Shown: positions 1 to 8,499, numbered from the stretch's first letter. The stretch: DNA of 35,164 bases from Acidobacteriota bacterium (GCA_019351995.1 JABBOD010000025.1:1926-37089), one strand, 5' to 3'. A program made the numbers and translations. Notes: generated from the letters alone by a model not told the origin.

Positions 1-11
1 GCGGCGGGTGT

Positions 12-65
12 GCGGGGTGGCAGCGGGGTGGCAGAGCGGGGGCGTTCGGGGTGGCAGCGGGGTGC
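12..65. repeat. Short GC-rich tandem repeats
   Basis: Two back-to-back copies of the 11-mer GCGGGGTGGCA (12-22 and 23-33) are followed, after a 13-base break, by a near copy (47-56) and a partial copy (57-65). They sit just downstream of the stop codon of the flavoprotein gene read on the minus strand. The core GCGGGGTG resembles part of the termini of the 70-bp elements elsewhere in this window, but no inverted partner is visible here. The window edge may cut off the rest. Confidence 0.6.
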
Positions 66-70
66 GCGGG

Positions 71-1738
71 TTACAGCGCGGCGACGGCCCGTCCGGCGGT
101 GCGACCGGTGAACAGGCAACCGCCGAGGAACGTGCCCTCCAGCGCGCGGTAGCCGTGCACGCCGCCCCCGCCGAACCCGGAGACTTCACCGGCGGCGTAG
201 AGCCCCGGGATCGGAACGCCTGCGGCATCCAGAACCTGTGCGTCGAGGTTGGTCTGCAGCCCGCCCAGCGACTTGCGCGTGACCACGTGCAGCTTGACGG
301 CGATGAGCGGATGATGCTTCGGGTCGAGGATCTTGTGCGGTCGCGCGGTGCGGATCAGTCTGTCGCCCCGATACGAGCGGGCGCCGCGCAGGGCGACCAC
401 CTGCAGGTCCTTGCTGAAGGCGTTGTCCAGCTCGCGGTCGCGTGCCTCGATCTCGTGGCGGATGTTCGTGGTGTCGAGCTCGACGTCGGGGGACAGCTGC
501 CGCATCCCGGCGAAGAGCTCGTCGAGGGTGTCGGCGACCACGAAATCCGCACCGTTCTCTTTGAACGCCTCCACCGCGGGCGTCGCTCCGCTGCCGAGCC
601 GCTGCTGCAGCAGGAGTCGGATGCTCTTGCCGGTGAGGTCGGGGTTCTGCTCGCTCCCGCTGAGCGCAAACTCCTTCTCGATGATCGACTGGGTGAGCAC
701 GAACCAGCTGTGGTCGTGACCGGTTGAGCGCAGGTGCGCGAGCGTGCCCAGCGTGTCGAAGCCGGGGAAGAGCGGAACGGGAAGCCGCGATCCGGTGGCG
801 TCGAACCACAGACTCGAGGGGCCGGGCAGGATCCGGATGCCGTGCCGCGCCCAGATCGGCGCCCAGTTCCTGACACCTTCGACGTAGTGCCACATCCGAT
901 CGCCGTTCACGGCGTTGGCTCCCGCGCGCTCCGAGATCGCCAGCATGCGTCCGTCCACATACTCCGGGACCCCGCTGAGCATCTCGGTCGGTGCCGTGCC
1001 GAGCCACTCCGGCCAGGCCGCGCGAACCAGCTCGTGATTGCCGCCGATGCCACCGCTGGCCACGATGACCGCCCCAGCGCTGACGGCGAAGTCTCCGACA
1101 ACGTCACGGTTGGTCACCGCTCCGCGTTCCGCGTCGTCGTCGGCCAGCACGCTGCCGGATGCCCCGACCACGGCTCCGTCGAGGACCGTCAACTCATCGA
1201 CTCGGTGCCGGAACCGCAACTCGACCAGCCCGTCGCTGACGGCCCGCTGCACGATCTTGATGAACGGTTCGACGATTCCCGGTCCCGTGCCCCAGACGAT
1301 GTGGAACCGTGGCACGGAGTTGCCGTGACCCGTCGCGGTGTAGCCGCCGCGCTCGGCCCACCCGACGACCGGGAAGAACCGGATGCCCTTCTCGCGCAAC
1401 CATGCGCGCTTCTCTCCGGCAGCGAAGGCGAGATACGCCTCGGCCCACTGTCTGCCCCAGACGTCCTCGTCACGGTCGAACTCGGCGCTGGCGAACCAGT
1501 CCTGTCTGGCGAGGTCGTGGCTGTCGTGCACTCCCATGAGCCGCTGTTCGGGGGAGTCGATGAGGAACAGCCCGCCGAACGACCACCAGGCCTGTCCGCC
1601 GAGGTTGGCCGCGGACTCCTGCTCGAGCACGATGACGCGCTTGCCGGCGGCGACCAACTCGGCGGTGGCGACCAGTCCGGCGAGTCCCGCCCCGATCACG
1701 ATCGCGTCGGCCTCGCTGGTGGTGCTGCGGTGCGGCAT
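71..1738 (-). CDS. FAD-binding dehydrogenase (fumarate reductase / ketosteroid dehydrogenase-like flavoprotein)
   Basis: Predicted 555-residue flavoprotein. The N-terminus carries a Rossmann dinucleotide-binding motif (VIGAGLAGL, about residues 14-22) followed by an acidic strand end (VLEQE) that binds the ribose of FAD. The C-terminus has the second FAD-contacting segment (GLYAAGEVSGFGGGGVHG) typical of the fumarate reductase/succinate dehydrogenase flavoprotein superfamily. The length near 550 matches the group annotated simply as FAD-binding dehydrogenase, which is related to 3-ketosteroid dehydrogenases; the substrate cannot be read from sequence. The ATG start is supported by a GGAGG-type ribosome site a few bases upstream. 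It is a single-gene unit: the globin gene ends 113 bp upstream after a possible terminator hairpin. A minus-strand TAATCT at 1771-1776 could be its -10 box. Confidence 0.88.
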   Translation of the reverse strand: MPHRSTTSEADAIVIGAGLAGLVATAELVAAGKRVIVLEQESAANLGGQAWWSFGGLFLIDSPEQRLMGVHDSHDLARQDWFASAEFDRDEDVWGRQWAEAYLAFAAGEKRAWLREKGIRFFPVVGWAERGGYTATGHGNSVPRFHIVWGTGPGIVEPFIKIVQRAVSDGLVELRFRHRVDELTVLDGAVVGASGSVLADDDAERGAVTNRDVVGDFAVSAGAVIVASGGIGGNHELVRAAWPEWLGTAPTEMLSGVPEYVDGRMLAISERAGANAVNGDRMWHYVEGVRNWAPIWARHGIRILPGPSSLWFDATGSRLPVPLFPGFDTLGTLAHLRSTGHDHSWFVLTQSIIEKEFALSGSEQNPDLTGKSIRLLLQQRLGSGATPAVEAFKENGADFVVADTLDELFAGMRQLSPDVELDTTNIRHEIEARDRELDNAFSKDLQVVALRGARSYRGDRLIRTARPHKILDPKHHPLIAVKLHVVTRKSLGGLQTNLDAQVLDAAGVPIPGLYAAGEVSGFGGGGVHGYRALEGTFLGGCLFTGRTAGRAVAAL

Positions 1739-1781
1739 CCCGTCCCCTCCGAACGATCCTCAGAACGACCAGATTAGCCGC

Positions 1782-1802
1782 CCGGGATGCTGCTCATCCC
1801 GG
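1782..1802 (-). terminator. Hairpin between globin and flavoprotein genes
   Basis: A perfect 8-bp stem CCGGGATG/CATCCCGG with a 5-base loop lies between the globin stop and the promoter region of the flavoprotein gene, both on the minus strand. There is no U-tract, so intrinsic termination is only plausible. It would end the mscS-globin transcript. Confidence 0.45.
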
Positions 1803-1851
1803 CGTCTTCAGCTTGTCGGGCGGATGCCAGGATGCGCGGGGCAGGCGGTCG

Positions 1852-2268
1852 CTACGCTCGGTTCACCATCGCATGGGCGGCACGTTCGAGGTAGTCCCAC
1901 AGCATGGATTCGTGCAGGGCCGACAGCCCCAGGGTGTAGACCGCGGCGCGCATGTGCAGGAGCCAGCGGTCGCGGGCATCCGGCGTCACCGCGAAGGGCA
2001 TGTGCCGCATCCGGAGCCGCGGATGTCCCCGCTGCTCGCTGTAGGTGGTCGGGCCGCCCCAGTACTGCTCGAGGAAGCCGGTGAGGCGCTGGATCGCCCC
2101 CTCGAGATCCTCCTCAGGATACATCGGACGCAGCACCTCGTCGTCGGCGACGCCCACGTAGAAGGCGCGCACGAGCTTCTCGAAGGTGGGGCGGCCGCCA
2201 ACGGCCTCCCAGAAGCTCCCGCCGACCGGCTCGCCACCGGCCCCCCGGCGCAGCGTCAGGTCGCTCAC
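1852..2268 (-). CDS. glbO: Truncated hemoglobin, group II (TrHbO-like)
   Basis: Predicted 138-residue globin of the 2-over-2 group II type, which binds haem and O2 and is usually linked to oxygen/NO or peroxide chemistry. Visible family marks are the early FWEAVGG segment, [15 protein letters not shown], the PMYPEEDL turn, the [21 protein letters not shown] stretch (with the likely proximal haem histidine near its end) and the conserved tryptophan in ARDRWLLHM. The frame stays open far upstream, but the GTG at 2268 is chosen for two reasons: it overlaps the mscS stop as GTGA, and it gives the usual family length of about 130-140. Translational coupling to mscS is therefore likely. No independent promoter is visible. 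Confidence 0.88.
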   Translation of the reverse strand: MSDLTLRRGAGGEPVGGSFWEAVGGRPTFEKLVRAFYVGVADDEVLRPMYPEEDLEGAIQRLTGFLEQYWGGPTTYSEQRGHPRLRMRHMPFAVTPDARDRWLLHMRAAVYTLGLSALHESMLWDYLERAAHAMVNRA

Positions 2269-3242
2269 TTCGGCACCGGTCCCTGTCGGTTGATGGGTGC
2301 GGTCTTCGGTGGGCGGGCGCCCCGTACGGATGCCGCTCCTTCGTATCCGCTCAACACGATCGAGTTCAGTGCGGGCAACTTCACTCCCATCGCATCGAGT
2401 GCGCTCTTCAGCCGAGCGCGAAGTTCGCGCGCCACGTCGTCTTTCACTCCCGAGCGGGTCTTGACGACCAATCGGATCACGATCGCCTCGGCGGCGATCG
2501 ACTCGATGCCCCAGATCTCGGGCTTCTCCAGGATCAGCCGCTTCCATTTCGGCTCCTGCTGAAGGGTGACCGCGGTCGCGAGCATGGTCGCCTGCACCTG
2601 ATCGATATCGGATTCGTATGGCACGGCGAGGTCGATGATCACGCGCGCCCAGCCCTGCGAGAGGTTGCCCACCCGCAGGATCTCGCCGTTTCTGACGTAC
2701 CAGAGCGTCCCGTTCACATCCCGGATCTGCGTGGTTCGGATGCCGACCGCCTCGACGACGCCGGTCGCGAATCCTGAGTCGACGACATCGCCGACTCCGA
2801 GCTGGTCTTCGCCGACCATCGCGAGGCCGTTGAGCACGTCTTTCACGATGTTCTGCGCGCCGAACCCCAGCCCGGCGCCGAGGGCGGCGGTGATGAGCGC
2901 GAAGGCACCGGTCGCCGCGGACGAGATGGTCGCGATGATCATGACGACCGTCATGATGACGATCAAGGTCGTGATGGCGCTGTTCAGCACGCCGCCGAGA
3001 GCTCGCGTGCGCTGAACGACTCGAACCGCGGCGACGGGGGATGCCTGCAGTGCCATGGTGTCATCCACGTTCTGCTTCTTCTTGACTCCGTTGACGATCC
3101 GGCCGACGACGCGACGGACGACCAGCTGCAGGATGAACCGGATGATCACCGCGACCACGATGATGATGACCACGGTGAACGGCTTGCCCCACGGTCCGTT
3201 GAGGAACGCCGTGAAGTTCGTCGCGAGCGCTGTCAGGTTCAC
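2265..3242 (-). CDS. Small-conductance mechanosensitive channel (MscS family)
   Basis: Predicted 325-residue inner-membrane channel that would release solutes on hypo-osmotic shock. A first hydrophobic helix lies near residues 20-42. A longer hydrophobic region follows (about 87-125), running into the pore-lining TM3 signature ([16 protein letters not shown]), rich in Gly and Ala as in MscS. The beta domain follows with [10 protein letters not shown], the classic post-TM3 sequence. The GTG start at 3242 is preceded after six bases by TAGTCT, so the mRNA may be leaderless. The gene overlaps the globin start by four bases and is divergent from the persulfide operon. Function assignment is by family; ion selectivity is unknown. 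Confidence 0.9.
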   Translation of the reverse strand: MNLTALATNFTAFLNGPWGKPFTVVIIIVVAVIIRFILQLVVRRVVGRIVNGVKKKQNVDDTMALQASPVAAVRVVQRTRALGGVLNSAITTLIVIMTVVMIIATISSAATGAFALITAALGAGLGFGAQNIVKDVLNGLAMVGEDQLGVGDVVDSGFATGVVEAVGIRTTQIRDVNGTLWYVRNGEILRVGNLSQGWARVIIDLAVPYESDIDQVQATMLATAVTLQQEPKWKRLILEKPEIWGIESIAAEAIVIRLVVKTRSGVKDDVARELRARLKSALDAMGVKLPALNSIVLSGYEGAASVRGARPPKTAPINRQGPVPK

Positions 3243-3248
3243 GGAGTC

Positions 3249-3254
3249 AGACTA
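3249..3254 (-). promoter_or_regulatory. -10 box for leaderless mscS transcript
   Basis: TAGTCT on the minus strand is followed by six bases (GACTCC) and then the GTG start. This matches the actinobacterial leaderless arrangement, where transcription begins at or next to the start codon. No good -35 box is apparent. Confidence 0.55.
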
Positions 3255-3297
3255 CTGATCGCGGATGGGAGGATCGGACCCGCATCCAGCACAACGC

Positions 3298-3313
3298 ATA
3301 CCCCAGGGGGTAT
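3298..3313. promoter_or_regulatory. CsoR/CstR-type operator
   Basis: The sequence ATACCCCAGGGGGTAT is an inverted repeat with 7-base arms (ATACCCC/GGGGTAT) around a 2-base centre. G/C tracts flanked by ATA/TAT are the known binding-site style of the CsoR/RcnR/CstR family. Its last bases overlap the proposed -10 box of the rhodanese operon, which ends with a CstR-like gene, so autoregulation is the simplest reading. Confidence 0.75.
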
Positions 3314-3316
3314 CAT
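3311..3316 (+). promoter_or_regulatory. -10 box of the persulfide operon
   Basis: TATCAT lies six bases before the ATG at 3323, giving a probable leaderless transcript. It overlaps the 3' arm of the operator at 3298-3313, so a bound repressor would block RNA polymerase directly. Confidence 0.6.
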
Positions 3317-3322
3317 CGTGCC

Positions 3323-5335
3323 ATGACGTCCGCTTCCCCTTCCCGCCGTACCGGTACGACCGTGATCATCGGCGGTGTCGCCGGCGGGATGTCCGCCGCC
3401 ACGCGACTGCGGCGACTCGACGAGTCGGCCGAGATCATCGTGCTCGAGCGTGGGCCGGACGTCTCCTTCGCCAACTGCGGGCTTCCGTACCACCTCGGCG
3501 GCGTCATCGAACAGCGCGAGGATCTGGTGCTCCAGACCCCGGCAGGGCTTGGCCGCCGCTTCCGCATCGATGTCCGTGTTGAGAGCGACGTCGTGGCGAT
3601 CGACCCGATCGCGAAGACCGTCACCGTGGGCCCGATCAACGGCCACGAGTACGCGCAGCCATACGACCAGCTGGTGCTCTCCACCGGAGCGGCCCCCATC
3701 CGCCTCGAGCTGCCGGGAGCCGAGCGTGCTCTGGTGCTCCGAGATCTGGACGACCTGGATCGCATCATGGCCGCGCTGTCGACCTCGCCTCGCTCGGCGG
3801 TCGTCCTCGGCGCCGGATTCGTCGGGCTCGAGGTCGTCGAGAACCTCGTGCACCGGGGAGTGGCGGTCTCCCTCGTGCAGCGCGGTGAGCAGGTGCTGAT
3901 GCCTCTCGATCTGGAGATGGCCGAACTCGTTGCGCGCCAACTGACCGAGAACGGAGTCGCGCTCCATCTGGATGCGGCCGCGGTTCGCATGGACGAGGAC
4001 ACGGTCGTGCTCGACAACGGTGCGGTGCTCGACGCGGACCTCGTGATCTCGGCGATCGGCGTGCGCCCGGAGACCGAACTCGCGATCGCGGCCGGGCTGC
4101 GACTGGGCACGCACGGTGGGATCGCGGTCGACGCGGGCCTGCGCACGAGCGACCCGTTCATCTATGCGGTCGGCGATGCCATCGAGAAGGTCGATCCGGT
4201 GCTCGGCGGAACCCGACTGCTGGCGCTGGCGGGGCCGGCGAATCGTCACGGGCGCCTGGTGGCCGACGCCATCGCCGGTCTCCCGATCGAGGCCGGGCCC
4301 TCCGCCGGCGTGGCCATCGTGTCGGTGTTCGGTCTTGCTGCCGCGATGGCAGGCGCGAACGAGGCGCGGCTGCGGGCCGCGGGCCGCCGTTTCCGGGCGA
4401 TTCACACCCATCCGAGTCAGCACACCGGATACTTCCCGGGTGCCAGGCGGCTCTCTCTGAAGCTCCTGGTCGACCCTGACACCGATGAGATCCTGGGTGC
4501 CCAGGCGGTCGGCTCCGAGGGTGCTGATAAGCGGATCGACGTGATCGCCACGGCGATGGCGGCCGGGATCACCGCGAGCGGACTCGCCGGACTCGAACTG
4601 GCATACGCTCCGCAGTTCGGTGCGGCCAAGGACCCCGTCAACATGCTCGGCTATGTCGCCGAGAACCAGCGGGACGGCTTCGACCGCACGATCCAGTGGC
4701 ATGAGCTCGACGCGGCGCTGGCCGCGGGATCGACCCTGCTCGACGTGCGAGCAGCGGGGCAGCTCGCGGAAGGCACCATCCCCGGCGCGCGGTGGATCCC
4801 GGTCGAGGAGTTGCGTGCATACGCCGACGAGTTGACGGGCCCGGTCGTGGTGCACTGCCGCGTCGGGCAGAGCGCGCACACCGCCGTCCGCCTGCTGGGC
4901 GAACTCGGCGTCGACGCCGTCAATCTCGACGGCGGCTACCTCACCTGGCGCGACGGGATGTCGGCGCGCGCCCGCATTCACCGCTCCACCCCCCGTCCGG
5001 TCAGGACCATCCGAAAGAGAGAAGACATGCACAGCATCATTCCCGTCGACCTGGCAGCGCTCGGGTCGGAGGTCTCGATTCTTGACGTTCGCGAGCCGGA
5101 TGAGTACGCGGCGATGCGGGTTCCTGGTGTCGTTCATATCCCGCTCGGTGAGCTGGTCGACCGGCTCGACGAACTCCCTTCCGGTCGCCTCTACGTCATG
5201 TGCGCGGCGGGCGGGCGCAGCGCCCGGGCCGTTGAGTGGCTCGAGCAGCAGGGCCGGGACGCGGTGAACGTCGTCGGGGGTATCACCGAGTGGTACCGCG
5301 ACGGACTTCCGGTGGAGCAGGGGGCCCTGCGATGA
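3323..5335 (+). CDS. CoA-disulfide reductase-like flavoprotein fused to two rhodanese domains
   Basis: Predicted 670-residue protein. Residues 1 to about 450 are a pyridine-nucleotide disulfide oxidoreductase: FAD motif IIGGVAGGMSAA near residue 15, redox cysteine C52 in SFANCGLPYH, NAD(P)H motif VVLGAGFVGLE, and the FAD-tail YAVGDAIE. This is the CoA-disulfide/persulfide reductase (CoADR) class. A rhodanese domain follows (about 455-550) with active-site C512 in HCRVGQS. A second rhodanese domain (about 570-668) has C627 in MCAAGGRS. CoADR-rhodanese fusions with one rhodanese are known; the second looks like an adjacent gene joined by read-through, because a ribosome-site-like stretch and an in-frame ATG survive at 5013-5029. 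Probable role: reduction of CoA or low-molecular-weight persulfides and transfer of sulfane sulfur. It is first in an operon under a CstR-type operator and overlaps the next gene by ATGA. Confidence 0.88.
   Translation: MTSASPSRRTGTTVIIGGVAGGMSAATRLRRLDESAEIIVLERGPDVSFANCGLPYHLGGVIEQREDLVLQTPAGLGRRFRIDVRVESDVVAIDPIAKTVTVGPINGHEYAQPYDQLVLSTGAAPIRLELPGAERALVLRDLDDLDRIMAALSTSPRSAVVLGAGFVGLEVVENLVHRGVAVSLVQRGEQVLMPLDLEMAELVARQLTENGVALHLDAAAVRMDEDTVVLDNGAVLDADLVISAIGVRPETELAIAAGLRLGTHGGIAVDAGLRTSDPFIYAVGDAIEKVDPVLGGTRLLALAGPANRHGRLVADAIAGLPIEAGPSAGVAIVSVFGLAAAMAGANEARLRAAGRRFRAIHTHPSQHTGYFPGARRLSLKLLVDPDTDEILGAQAVGSEGADKRIDVIATAMAAGITASGLAGLELAYAPQFGAAKDPVNMLGYVAENQRDGFDRTIQWHELDAALAAGSTLLDVRAAGQLAEGTIPGARWIPVEELRAYADELTGPVVVHCRVGQSAHTAVRLLGELGVDAVNLDGGYLTWRDGMSARARIHRSTPRPVRTIRKREDMHSIIPVDLAALGSEVSILDVREPDEYAAMRVPGVVHIPLGELVDRLDELPSGRLYVMCAAGGRSARAVEWLEQQGRDAVNVVGGITEWYRDGLPVEQGALR
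5013..5029 (+). promoter_or_regulatory. Internal Shine-Dalgarno-like site and ATG inside the fused gene
   Basis: A purine run GAAAGAGAGAAG lies just before an in-frame ATG (5027-5029) that is exactly where the second rhodanese domain begins (residue 569). This could allow separate production of a roughly 100-residue rhodanese alongside the long fusion. Alternatively it is the relic of a former gene boundary. Confidence 0.5.
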
Positions 5336-5670
5336 GCTTCCTGTCGAAACTGTTCGGCTCGCGGTCGGTCGACGTCGCCGGCGCCACTCGTCTGCTGGCC
5401 GATGGCGCGATCCTGGTGGATGTGCGGAGCCCTCGAGAGTTCAAAGACGGTCACGCACCGGCGGCCCGCAACCTCCCGCTGGACTCCCTCGATCGGCGCA
5501 CCGGCACCCTGTCGACGGGCACCCCGATCGTGGCGATCTGCCACACGGGCGTCCGCTCGGCGCAGGCGGCACGACTCCTCTCGGCGAAGGGATTCCAGGT
5601 GTCGAGCGTGCGAGGCGGCATGATCGCGTGGAAGCGCGCGGGCGAGCGCGTCGTGGGAGGTTCACGGTGA
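5332..5670 (+). CDS. Single-domain rhodanese (sulfurtransferase)
   Basis: Predicted 112-residue rhodanese-like protein that would carry sulfane sulfur as a cysteine persulfide. The domain shows LVDVRSPREFKDGHAPAARNLPL, then the active-site loop with C70 in CHTGVRSA, then GGMIAWKRAG. The ATG at 5332 overlaps the preceding stop as ATGA and is preferred over upstream in-frame starts that would run through the previous gene's rhodanese domain. A short N-terminal extension (MSFLSKLFG) could be a weak membrane or peripheral helix. It is the second gene of the operon and overlaps the regulator start by GTGA. With the two domains of the preceding protein, the operon encodes three rhodanese domains. 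Confidence 0.9.
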   Translation: MSFLSKLFGSRSVDVAGATRLLADGAILVDVRSPREFKDGHAPAARNLPLDSLDRRTGTLSTGTPIVAICHTGVRSAQAARLLSAKGFQVSSVRGGMIAWKRAGERVVGGSR

Positions 5671-5936
5671 CATCCACGGTCGACAGCCAGCGCGCCATCC
5701 TCAATCGGCTGCGCCGCGCCGAGGGGCAACTCCGCTCGGTGATCGCCTCCGTGGAGAACGGTGCGGACTGCCGCGCCGTGGTCACTCAGCTCTCCGCCGT
5801 GTCGTCGGCCCTCGATCGTGCCGGGTTCGCGATCGTGTCCTCGGCGATGCGGGACTGCCTGAGCGACACCCCGCAGGCCGATGGCCAGGTGCTCACGATC
5901 GACGAACTCGAGAAGCTCTTCCTGTCGCTCTCCTGA
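5667..5936 (+). CDS. CsoR/RcnR-family regulator, CstR-like persulfide sensor
   Basis: Predicted 89-residue all-helical repressor (formerly DUF156). It opens with RAILNRLRRAEGQLRSV, the family's DNA-contact helix. Cysteines at 35 and 64 are 29 residues apart, as in both CsoR and CstR. The position of the copper-ligand histidine (four residues before the second cysteine) is alanine 60. Known copper sensors use Cys-His-Cys; CstR proteins keep only the two cysteines and sense persulfides by forming di- or polysulfide links. With three rhodanese domains upstream, a persulfide sensor is the better call. The GTG start overlaps the preceding stop as GTGA. It likely binds 3298-3313 and represses its own operon. 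The next gene, pepN, ends 4 bp away on the other strand. Confidence 0.85.
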   Translation: MTSTVDSQRAILNRLRRAEGQLRSVIASVENGADCRAVVTQLSAVSSALDRAGFAIVSSAMRDCLSDTPQADGQVLTIDELEKLFLSLS

Positions 5937-5940
5937 GCGC

Positions 5941-8499
5941 TCAGCTCTGTCGGTCGCGCTCCTGCGCCGCAACGGCACGCTCGACGCCTGCCAGGCTCTC
6001 GATCACCAGACGACGAAGGGCCGGGATGCCGGGGTTGGCATCCAGCCAGGCGTTCGTCGCGTCGATGAGGCTCTGGGAGGCGAGCGATCCGGGGTAGAAG
6101 CCGAGCACGATGTACTCGGCGATCGTGAAGCTGCGCTCCTTCCAGACCGTTGTCAGGGCGTCGAAGTACGGGCCGACGAGCGGCTCGAGCGCGGCGGGGT
6201 CGTTGACGTGCGTGAAACCGACGCCCATGTTGCGCAGAGCGACGTTCGGGATGGTCTCGTCGGTGAGCGCGGCATCCAGGGCAGCCTTCTTGCCCTCGGG
6301 TGTCGAGATCGCGGCCCGAGAACGTGCGGCGGCCTGCTGCCCCTGTGAGGTGTTGTCCGCGGCGAGTGCCGCGTCGATCTCGCTCTCGCCCGCCGCGCCG
6401 ACCGCCGCCAGACCCTCCAGCAGCTCCCAGGAGAGGTCGCTGTCGATCTCGAGGCCCGGCAGGGCGATCGAGCCGTCGAGCAGACCACGCAAGATCGTGA
6501 CGTGGTCGGGCGTCGACGGGATCGCGGCGAAGAACTTCACGAACTGGAACTGCGCGTCCGACCCCGCCTCGGCGGCCTGGGCGAGCTCCCAGAGACCGTC
6601 GCCGACCTTCGCGATCGCGGCATCCCGTGTCTCGGGGGCGACGTACACGCGAGCGGCCTGCAGGAGCTGGCCCAGCGTGAGTCGGATGGTCGTCGACTCC
6701 GACTCGCTCGCGATGTTGCCGAGAACCAGGTCGAGGTAGTCGTGGGCGGCGATCTCGCCGTCGCGCGTCGAATCCCAGGCGGATCCCCAGACGAGCGCGC
6801 GCGCGAGCGGGCTCTCGATCTCGGCCAGGCGAGCGAGAGCGACACCGAAGCTCGCCTCATCCATGCGGATCTTGGCGTATGCCAGGTCATCGTCGTTCAG
6901 GAGCACCAGCTCCGGGCGCGCCATGCCGACGAGTTCGGTGATCTCGGTCGAGCTGTCAGCAGCGATATCGAGTTCCAGGCGGTGGACGCGTTCGAGCTTT
7001 CCGGTCGCGCCCGTCGAGTAGAAGCCGATCGCCAGTCGATGCGGACGGAGCGTCGGCTGTTCGGCCGCGGCCGTCTGCAGAATGCGGAACGCGGTGATCA
7101 CGCCGGCGTCATCCGTGTCGATCTCCGGTTTGAGCGTGTTGACGCCGGCGGTCTCGAGCCACGCCGCGGCCCAGCCGTCGAGCTCGCGGCCGCTGGTGAC
7201 CTCGAGCTCGGACAGCAGATCCGTGAGCTCGGTGTTCCCGTACTCGTGCGTGCGGAAGTAGGCGCCCACGCCGGCGAAGAAGGCATCGATTCCCACCCAG
7301 GCGGCGAGCTGCTTGAGCACCGAGCCGCCCTTGGCGTAGGTGATCCCGTCGAAGTTGACCTGCACGTCTTCCAGGTCGTTGATCGTCGCGACGATGGGAT
7401 GCGTCGATGGCAGCTGGTCTTGGCGATACGCCCAGCTCTTCTCCATCGCCTGGAAGGTCGTCCAGGCCTCTGTCCACTCGGTGGCCTCGGCGGTGGCGAT
7501 GGTCGACGCCCACTCGGCGAAGGACTCATTCAGCCACAGGTCGTTCCACCACTTCATGGTGACCAGGTCGCCGAACCACATGTGGGCGAGTTCGTGCAGG
7601 ATCGTGACGACCCGGCGCTCCTTGATCGCGTCGGTCACCTTCGCGCGGAACACGTAGGTCTCGGTGAAGGTCACCGCCCCGGCGTTCTCCATCGCGCCGG
7701 CGTTGAACTCGGGCACGAAGAGCTGGTCGTACTTGGCGAACGGGTACGGGTAGCCGAACTTCTCCTCGTAGTACGCGAAGCCCTGGCGGGTCTTCTCGAA
7801 GATGTAGTCGGCGTCGAGGAAGCCGAACAGCGATTGACGGGCGAAGATCCCGAGCGGGATGACGCGTCCGCTCGCGCTGGTGAGTTCGGAGTACACGGCC
7901 TGGTACGGGCCCGCGATGATGGCGGTGATGTAGCTGGAGATGATCGGAGTGGGCTCGAACGACCAGGTGGCGACGTCGCTGCTCGAGCTCGTCGGCACCG
8001 GCGTGGGCGTGGGGGAGTTGCTGACGACGGCCCAGTTGGCGGGCGCGGTCACCTCGAACTGGAACGTCGCCTTGAGATCGGGCTGCTCGAACACCGCGAA
8101 CACGCGGCGGCTGTCTGGCACCTCGAACTGCGAGTACAGGTACACCTCGCCATCGACCGGGTCCACGAACCGGTGGAGGCCCTCGCCGGTGTTGGTGTAC
8201 GCGAAGTCGGCGTCGACGGTGAGGGTGTTGTTCTCGGCGAGGTCATCGAGACGGATGCGGACGTTGTCGCTGACCGACGCCGGGTCGAGTGCCGTGCCGT
8301 TGAGCGTCACGGCGTGAACCCGGGTGGTGATCGCGTCGATGAACGTCGCAGACCCGGCCGGCGCGGTGAAGGTGACGGTTGTCGTCGAGCGGAACGTGTC
8401 CGCACCGGTCGTCACGTCGAGCGCGATCGCGTAGGACTGCACGGCGAGAAGCGCTTTGCGCTCCTGTGCCTCGAGGCGGGTGAGATTCTCTCCGGGCAC
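5941..8499 (-). CDS. pepN: Aminopeptidase N (M1 zinc metallopeptidase)
   Basis: Predicted 852-residue cytoplasmic M1 aminopeptidase that removes N-terminal residues from peptides and completes protein turnover. The exopeptidase motif GAMEN is at about residues 268-272. The zinc site HELAHMWFG starts at H302 with catalytic E303 and H306, and the third zinc ligand is the Glu of WLNESFAEW about 20 residues on. The C-terminal half is the helical ERAP1-like domain. An in-frame TTG lies 6 bases further upstream, but AAGGAG at 8507-8512 is only one base from it and seven bases from the GTG at 8499, so GTG is the start. It is convergent with the persulfide operon, with a 4-base gap. A minus-strand TAGGCT at 8572-8577 is a possible -10 box. 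Confidence 0.95.
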   Translation of the reverse strand: MPGENLTRLEAQERKALLAVQSYAIALDVTTGADTFRSTTTVTFTAPAGSATFIDAITTRVHAVTLNGTALDPASVSDNVRIRLDDLAENNTLTVDADFAYTNTGEGLHRFVDPVDGEVYLYSQFEVPDSRRVFAVFEQPDLKATFQFEVTAPANWAVVSNSPTPTPVPTSSSSDVATWSFEPTPIISSYITAIIAGPYQAVYSELTSASGRVIPLGIFARQSLFGFLDADYIFEKTRQGFAYYEEKFGYPYPFAKYDQLFVPEFNAGAMENAGAVTFTETYVFRAKVTDAIKERRVVTILHELAHMWFGDLVTMKWWNDLWLNESFAEWASTIATAEATEWTEAWTTFQAMEKSWAYRQDQLPSTHPIVATINDLEDVQVNFDGITYAKGGSVLKQLAAWVGIDAFFAGVGAYFRTHEYGNTELTDLLSELEVTSGRELDGWAAAWLETAGVNTLKPEIDTDDAGVITAFRILQTAAAEQPTLRPHRLAIGFYSTGATGKLERVHRLELDIAADSSTEITELVGMARPELVLLNDDDLAYAKIRMDEASFGVALARLAEIESPLARALVWGSAWDSTRDGEIAAHDYLDLVLGNIASESESTTIRLTLGQLLQAARVYVAPETRDAAIAKVGDGLWELAQAAEAGSDAQFQFVKFFAAIPSTPDHVTILRGLLDGSIALPGLEIDSDLSWELLEGLAAVGAAGESEIDAALAADNTSQGQQAAARSRAAISTPEGKKAALDAALTDETIPNVALRNMGVGFTHVNDPAALEPLVGPYFDALTTVWKERSFTIAEYIVLGFYPGSLASQSLIDATNAWLDANPGIPALRRLVIESLAGVERAVAAQERDRQS

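Noticed and set aside
3239..5137. A 632-codon open frame on the minus strand opposite the CoADR-rhodanese gene
   Set aside because: Composition is Arg/His/Asp/Gly-rich low-order sequence with no recognisable domain, as expected for antisense frames in GC-rich DNA. The plus-strand protein has clear FAD, NAD(P)H and rhodanese motifs.
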